33,216 bases of DNA, from assembly GCA_938023865.1 (NCBI GenBank), contig CALJDG010000073.1, positions 1 through 33,216 of the forward strand. Direction: 5' to 3'. The DNA comes from an uncultured archaeon (GTDB lineage Archaea > Thermoproteota > Bathyarchaeia > Bathyarchaeales > Bathycorpusculaceae). Position numbers and translations under genes: made by a program. Shown piece by piece: positions 32,247 through 33,216 of the stretch. The notes beneath the pieces are model-generated. The model had not been told where the DNA came from. It ran no database searches and saw only the letters and a list, made by a program, of their open reading frames with translations. Position 1 is the stretch's first letter. The number at the start of each line of letters is the position of its first letter.

Positions 32247-32487
32247 TTTAATAAGATAACTAAAGGTCTATGAAACTAATGATTAATATTATATAGGCTT
32301 TGCCCATAAATAAAGGTTAGCTAAAAATTTATTGCGATAGTTATTATGAGTTCTGGTAAGAGAGACTATTGGCGAACGCGGCGCAAATGTCCAGATATAT
32401 CACAAATGTTAAGTTTTCAATTAAAAAGGCGGCCAAACGCTCATGTATGTGCCTCAACTTGTGCATCATACTTTTCCTCTACAACTT
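32247..32487. other. Short AT-rich gap between two minus-strand genes
   Basis: No gene is supported. Plus-strand frames around 32346-32600 run into the HAD gene antisense and lack start signals. Confidence 0.4.
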
Positions 32488-33195
32488 TTATAGAAAGCAG
32501 AATAGTTCTGTTAGCTTTGATATTTTTGGGCATTGTTTGTCCTTGTGTGTGCCTTTTCTGTCGATAAGTAGGGCTTTTAAGCCAGCGTTGCAAGCGCCTA
32601 GGTAGTCTTCTTCATATTTATCGCCGACATGTAATATACAATCTAACGGAATGTTTGAAACCTTTGACGCAGTTTTGAATATTTCAGGGTGTGGCTTCTC
32701 ATATCCAATATCGCCAGAGGCTATGATGGCGTCGAAATAGTCTAGGATTCCCGCTTTTCTCATATATGTCTTAAGGTTCTTTCCCGAAGAAACGTTGGAG
32801 ATCGCTATTAACTTGAACCTGGCATTTCTAAGTTCGCTTAAAGTAGGCACAGCATCTTCATAAGCCCTAAACTCAGCTTCAGACAGCCAGCAATCACGCA
32901 GCTGCATTGCGATAAAATCCGGGTTTTGAATGGCAAGGTTTGACGCCATTCTTTGAAGTAAGCGAGCCCATGAATCTTCATTCCAAACTTCCCCAGTCTT
33001 CGCTTTTACACGGTTCCACCAGAGGCGCGCGCTATCTAAAGCCTTCTGAACTTCAGTCAATTCAAATTTGTATCCAAGTCTTTGCAAGACTCTGTGAAAA
33101 ACAACATAATCCTCCTCAACCTCGTAATACAGTGTTCTTCCACAATCAAAAGAAACCGCCCTAATATTTTTACACGCACGCATATCCACGCACAA
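32488..33195 (-). CDS. HAD-superfamily hydrolase, second copy
   Basis: A 235-residue HAD hydrolase. Motif I is AVSFDCGRTLYYE (nucleophile Asp; Gly at the usual second-Asp position), motif II LIAISNVSSGKN, motif III IGYEKPHPEIF, motif IV LHVGDKYEEDYLGA. A helical cap (about 30-100) contains ALDSARLWWNRVKAK. It ends near the usual length. The start is TTG 33195 or ATG 33183 (MRACKNIRAV). It shares the missing second Asp with the HAD gene at 27896 but is otherwise only distantly similar. Substrate unknown. Confidence 0.88.
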   Translation of the reverse strand: MCVDMRACKNIRAVSFDCGRTLYYEVEEDYVVFHRVLQRLGYKFELTEVQKALDSARLWWNRVKAKTGEVWNEDSWARLLQRMASNLAIQNPDFIAMQLRDCWLSEAEFRAYEDAVPTLSELRNARFKLIAISNVSSGKNLKTYMRKAGILDYFDAIIASGDIGYEKPHPEIFKTASKVSNIPLDCILHVGDKYEEDYLGACNAGLKALLIDRKGTHKDKQCPKISKLTELFCFL

Positions 33196-33216
33196 CTAAT
33201 ATTTACACGAGTTAAA

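Noticed and set aside
32346-32567. Plus-strand 73-codon frame
   Set aside because: Overlaps the conserved HAD gene antisense, lacks a ribosome site and has no motif.

Overview
The window reads as archaeal chromosome. Promoters are TATA-like, several genes look leaderless, and GTG/TTG starts are common. The gene content is archaeal: DUF39-type homocysteine synthesis, ATPase-type HypB, a geranylgeranyl-reductase-family flavoprotein, a split LysO and an Lrp regulator beside lysine genes. An uncultured Thermoproteota lineage such as Bathyarchaeia is my best guess; this is inference, as there is no rRNA or other marker here.

Layout. (1) 1-1886: hisA-hisF-hisI, the tail of a histidine operon, followed by the remnant of a proC gene and a convergent PHP-family phosphatase that could be the histidinol phosphatase. 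(2) 3067-6821: an XRE-CBS regulator diverges from a four-gene run: DUF39 homocysteine synthase, a small two-cluster ferredoxin, UPF0280 and an aspartokinase. These are the known parts of the archaeal route from aspartate semialdehyde and sulfide to homocysteine, plus an enzyme that supplies the pathway. (3) 6836-14853: a complete diaminopimelate lysine pathway, dapA-dapB-lysC-lysA-dapF-dapL on the minus strand, with a divergent Lrp regulator and aspartate-semialdehyde dehydrogenase. An inverted repeat TACG-A5-CGTA lies just in front of the Lrp gene. Regions 2 and 3 share aspartate semialdehyde as their branch point and have one aspartokinase each.

(4) 14854-23950: accessory DNA with many broken genes: an integrase-tail-like frame, an archaeal ATPase stub, a split CPBP protease, an ACT-V4R gene in three frames, a DUF6512 gene with an in-frame UAG and a frameshifted DUF5661 gene. 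Intact genes here are a geranylgeranyl-reductase-family enzyme, a second CPBP protease, an AbrB-like protein, a pyrimidine-dimer glycosylase and a TspO-like protein. (5) 23950-29536: mostly intact genes: MATE exporter, DUF362 protein, hypA-hypB, a HAD hydrolase and a two-gene LysO lysine exporter. (6) 29537-33216: a decayed M29 aminopeptidase, a frameshifted pyruvate-kinase-C-like gene, a frameshifted nucleoside phosphorylase and a second HAD hydrolase.

The main cross-cutting observation is that about ten genes carry single-base frameshifts or a nonsense codon, nearly all in regions 4 and 6, while the long biosynthetic block is almost clean. Either accessory genes are decaying or the assembly has local indel errors; reads would decide. 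I saw no CRISPR array, intact insertion sequence, complete tRNA or rRNA. I do not see a clearly new system. The most interesting unit is the homocysteine module with its divergent CBS regulator and its own aspartokinase.
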